DNA from: Massilia sp. BJB1822
GTDB lineage: Bacteria > Pseudomonadota > Gammaproteobacteria > Burkholderiales > Burkholderiaceae_D
DNA length: 64,000 nucleotides
Direction of reading: 5' to 3'
Assembly (NCBI RefSeq): GCF_013369485.1
Contig: NZ_JABWEB010000002.1
Location: forward strand, 620,001-684,000
A program made the translations under genes and the position numbers. Positions 62,687-64,000 of this stretch are shown one piece after another. Under the pieces are notes generated by a model. The model had not been told where the DNA came from. It did no database searches and saw only the letters and a list, made by a program, of their open reading frames with translations. Positions within the stretch are counted from its first letter, which is position 1. Each line of letters begins with the position of its first letter.

Positions 62687-63412
62687 TCACTGTCGGTTGA
62701 TCGATGTTCTCATGGACATTGGGCGATGGTGTACTGAACCATGCACCGTACCCGGACTACGGCTGCAGGCGGATGTGGCGGGCCGTCGCTGTGGTGGCCT
62801 TGCCGACTGGGGGGCGTTAGGTGTGGATGCCAATAATGTGGAGCAAATGGCTCGGTGCTGCCAGCTTGTTTCTCGCGCCTTGGTGCGCACTGTACCGGCG
62901 TTGGCGGAGGGGCGGAGGGCTAGAACATTACCATCACCAATATCCCCGCCATAAATGTCAGCGTTAAGATGAAGATCCGGCTCGCCTCTCTTTCTTGGGC
63001 AGATCAATCCTGCTTCCACCTCTGCGTCAACAGCGCCTTGTCCATTTTTCCCGGCCCAACGCTACTACGGCCGGCCAGGTTGGCGACCGAATACTTTACC
63101 GCGCGCCCCAGAACCTGTGCGCTCTCGGAGAAAGACAGGCGAGGGTCCTGCTGTAGCCACTGCACCATGCCGCAGGTAGCTTGGCGCTGCGCGTCGCCGA
63201 GCGAACCGGCCTGGCCCTGTGTCATGATCTGCGTTGGAGAGTGGACGCGCGGCATGGCGATCGGTTTTGCGGTTGCTGGCCAAGCCCGGTGGTTGAACTG
63301 CGCGGGCTGTTACCTCCAGCGCGCGGCAGTGATCACCTTGCCGGTTTGGGCGAGGGGGCTTGAAGGAGGGGCGTTTGGCAAGATGCCAGATACTGGATAA
63401 TCGCCGAAACGG
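62687..63412. other. Region without a clear gene
   Basis: About 725 nt. On the minus strand one frame (63255 to 63004) reads fairly like protein (RLSFSESAQVLGRAVKYSVA) and, past its TGA, the same frame continues into a short hydrophobic end (RIFILTLTFMAGILVMVMF, stop at 62920). This could be a small membrane protein gene with a nonsense mutation. I do not recognise it. Confidence 0.4.
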
Positions 63413-64000
63413 TCAGATCTTGCGCAAGACGAGGTGCATCCAGTTCCCACGCGGCCTTGGCAGTAGTTCGCTTATCTTGCGTAACCCGAATGCGCACTTT
63501 GTGGCGATCAACTGAGCAGGATTGCGAGGCGGTGGCTTGACTAGCCGGCGATGGCAATACACGCACGCCTCCTCCTGATCGTAAGTGCCATAGGGGTTTC
63601 CGGCGAAATCCATCAGCGCGGCTGAAAGCCAGTTTGTCCGTGCCGTACTCGATCCAATCAATGACATGGATTCCAGGGCGCAGGACGGAAATAGCATTGC
63701 AATACGCTGCTCGTCAAATGCGTTTACGTGGCCCCAGGGTGGGTTGGGCTTTCCACAAGAATAGCAGGTCGTTCTTCCCACCCGAATATCCTGCTTGTAT
63801 GGAACGCCAATCAATATACGATCGCTGACTACTCTTGCCATTTCCTGACAGACTTTGCGTAGGATCGCAGTGGGTATGTGTTCGAGCACCTCAGCGCAGA
63901 ATACAAAATCAAATGCGCCATCGGAGAACTGCATGTTGGCGGCGTTTCCCTTGATGCAGCGCACCCTTGGGTGGGGGATGTTCGGATGTGTTAAATCCAA
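63413..64000 (-). CDS. Class I SAM-dependent methyltransferase, C-terminal part (cut by window edge)
   Basis: The last 195 codons or so of a methyltransferase. The visible start has the motif II-III region of the Rossmann fold: SDGAFDFVFCAEVLEHIPTA (acidic residue after the fourth strand) and RVVSDRILIGVPYKQ. A Cys pair region (TTCYSCGKPNPPWGHVN) and a second (EACVYCHRRLV) suggest a zinc site in the C-terminal extension. The substrate is unknown; such enzymes often sit in glycan or natural-product clusters. The N-terminal SAM-binding glycine motif lies beyond the window. A fragment of a relative lies at 60262-60425. Confidence 0.8.
   Translation of the reverse strand: MDLTHPNIPHPRVRCIKGNAANMQFSDGAFDFVFCAEVLEHIPTAILRKVCQEMARVVSDRILIGVPYKQDIRVGRTTCYSCGKPNPPWGHVNAFDEQRIAMLFPSCALESMSLIGSSTARTNWLSAALMDFAGNPYGTYDQEEACVYCHRRLVKPPPRNPAQLIATKCAFGLRKISELLPRPRGNWMHLVLRKI

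Overview
The window looks like accessory DNA from a betaproteobacterium, most likely Burkholderiales and plausibly Oxalobacteraceae (Massilia, Duganella or Janthinobacterium type). The signs are high-GC backbone genes, an MXKDX pentapeptide-repeat protein, a PEP-CTERM tail fragment, a cytochrome b561/MsrP-like pair, an ArsR-rhodanese fusion, DUF4214 in a large adhesin, and Burkholderiales-style IS elements. This assignment comes from gene content only. Several stretches are clearly lower in GC and point to repeated horizontal acquisition.

Layout. 1-10.8 kb: the distal part of an F-type conjugative type IV secretion locus in F-plasmid order (traW end, traU, trbC, traN, a small secreted gene, traF, traH, traG), followed by a small membrane protein, a small secreted protein and an S49 peptidase. 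10.8-25.4 kb: a mosaic, mostly AT-richer cargo island. It holds a degenerate tRNA-Ile-like gene beside an FRG-domain gene, a protein with a PD-(D/E)XK nuclease signature, membrane proteins, and a STAS-GHKL ATPase-STAS gene separated from its partner by two nested IS3-family insertions. Relic IS5, IS66 and IS3 pieces and an XRE-type gene follow. 25.4-29.0 kb: a hypothetical gene, a 0.5 kb repeat shared with the Rhs locus, orphan immunity-like genes, and IS256 and integrase relics.

29.0-34.9 kb: a compact five-gene minus-strand transcription unit, bounded by upstream palindromes and a downstream terminator. It encodes a lipoprotein, a trypsin-like/SleB hydrolase fusion, a membrane protein with a peptidoglycan-binding domain, an SH3-M15 peptidase and a 63-residue protein. 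I recognise no described system with this composition, and it is my main candidate for something new. 35-37.5 kb: a LytS/LytTR two-component pair with a frameshifted regulator and a pair of perfect direct repeats. 37.6-42.3 kb: an NTF2-like secreted protein, then a hypothetical gene, a divergent alpha-oxoamine synthase and a GIY-YIG-like protein, convergent with a sigma-54 activator. 43-46.8 kb: a large Ig-repeat adhesin. 47.2-52.8 kb: an Rhs toxin split into two exported proteins, with a TPR-like gene and two small paralogues behind it.

52.8-64 kb: a more chromosomal region. It has an oxidoreductase/HxlR divergent pair, a glucosaminidase joined to a truncated lipoprotein gene, an ArsR-rhodanese/MFS divergent pair with a clear operator, decayed EamA and methyltransferase pieces, the b561/MsrP-like pair, and a methyltransferase cut by the window edge.

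Common themes are conjugation, cell-envelope and peptidoglycan enzymes, and toxin/immunity or conflict cargo. The 0.52 kb direct repeats at 26.8 and 52.1 kb bracket about 25 kb that includes the peptidase unit, the oxoamine-synthase cluster, the adhesin and the Rhs locus.
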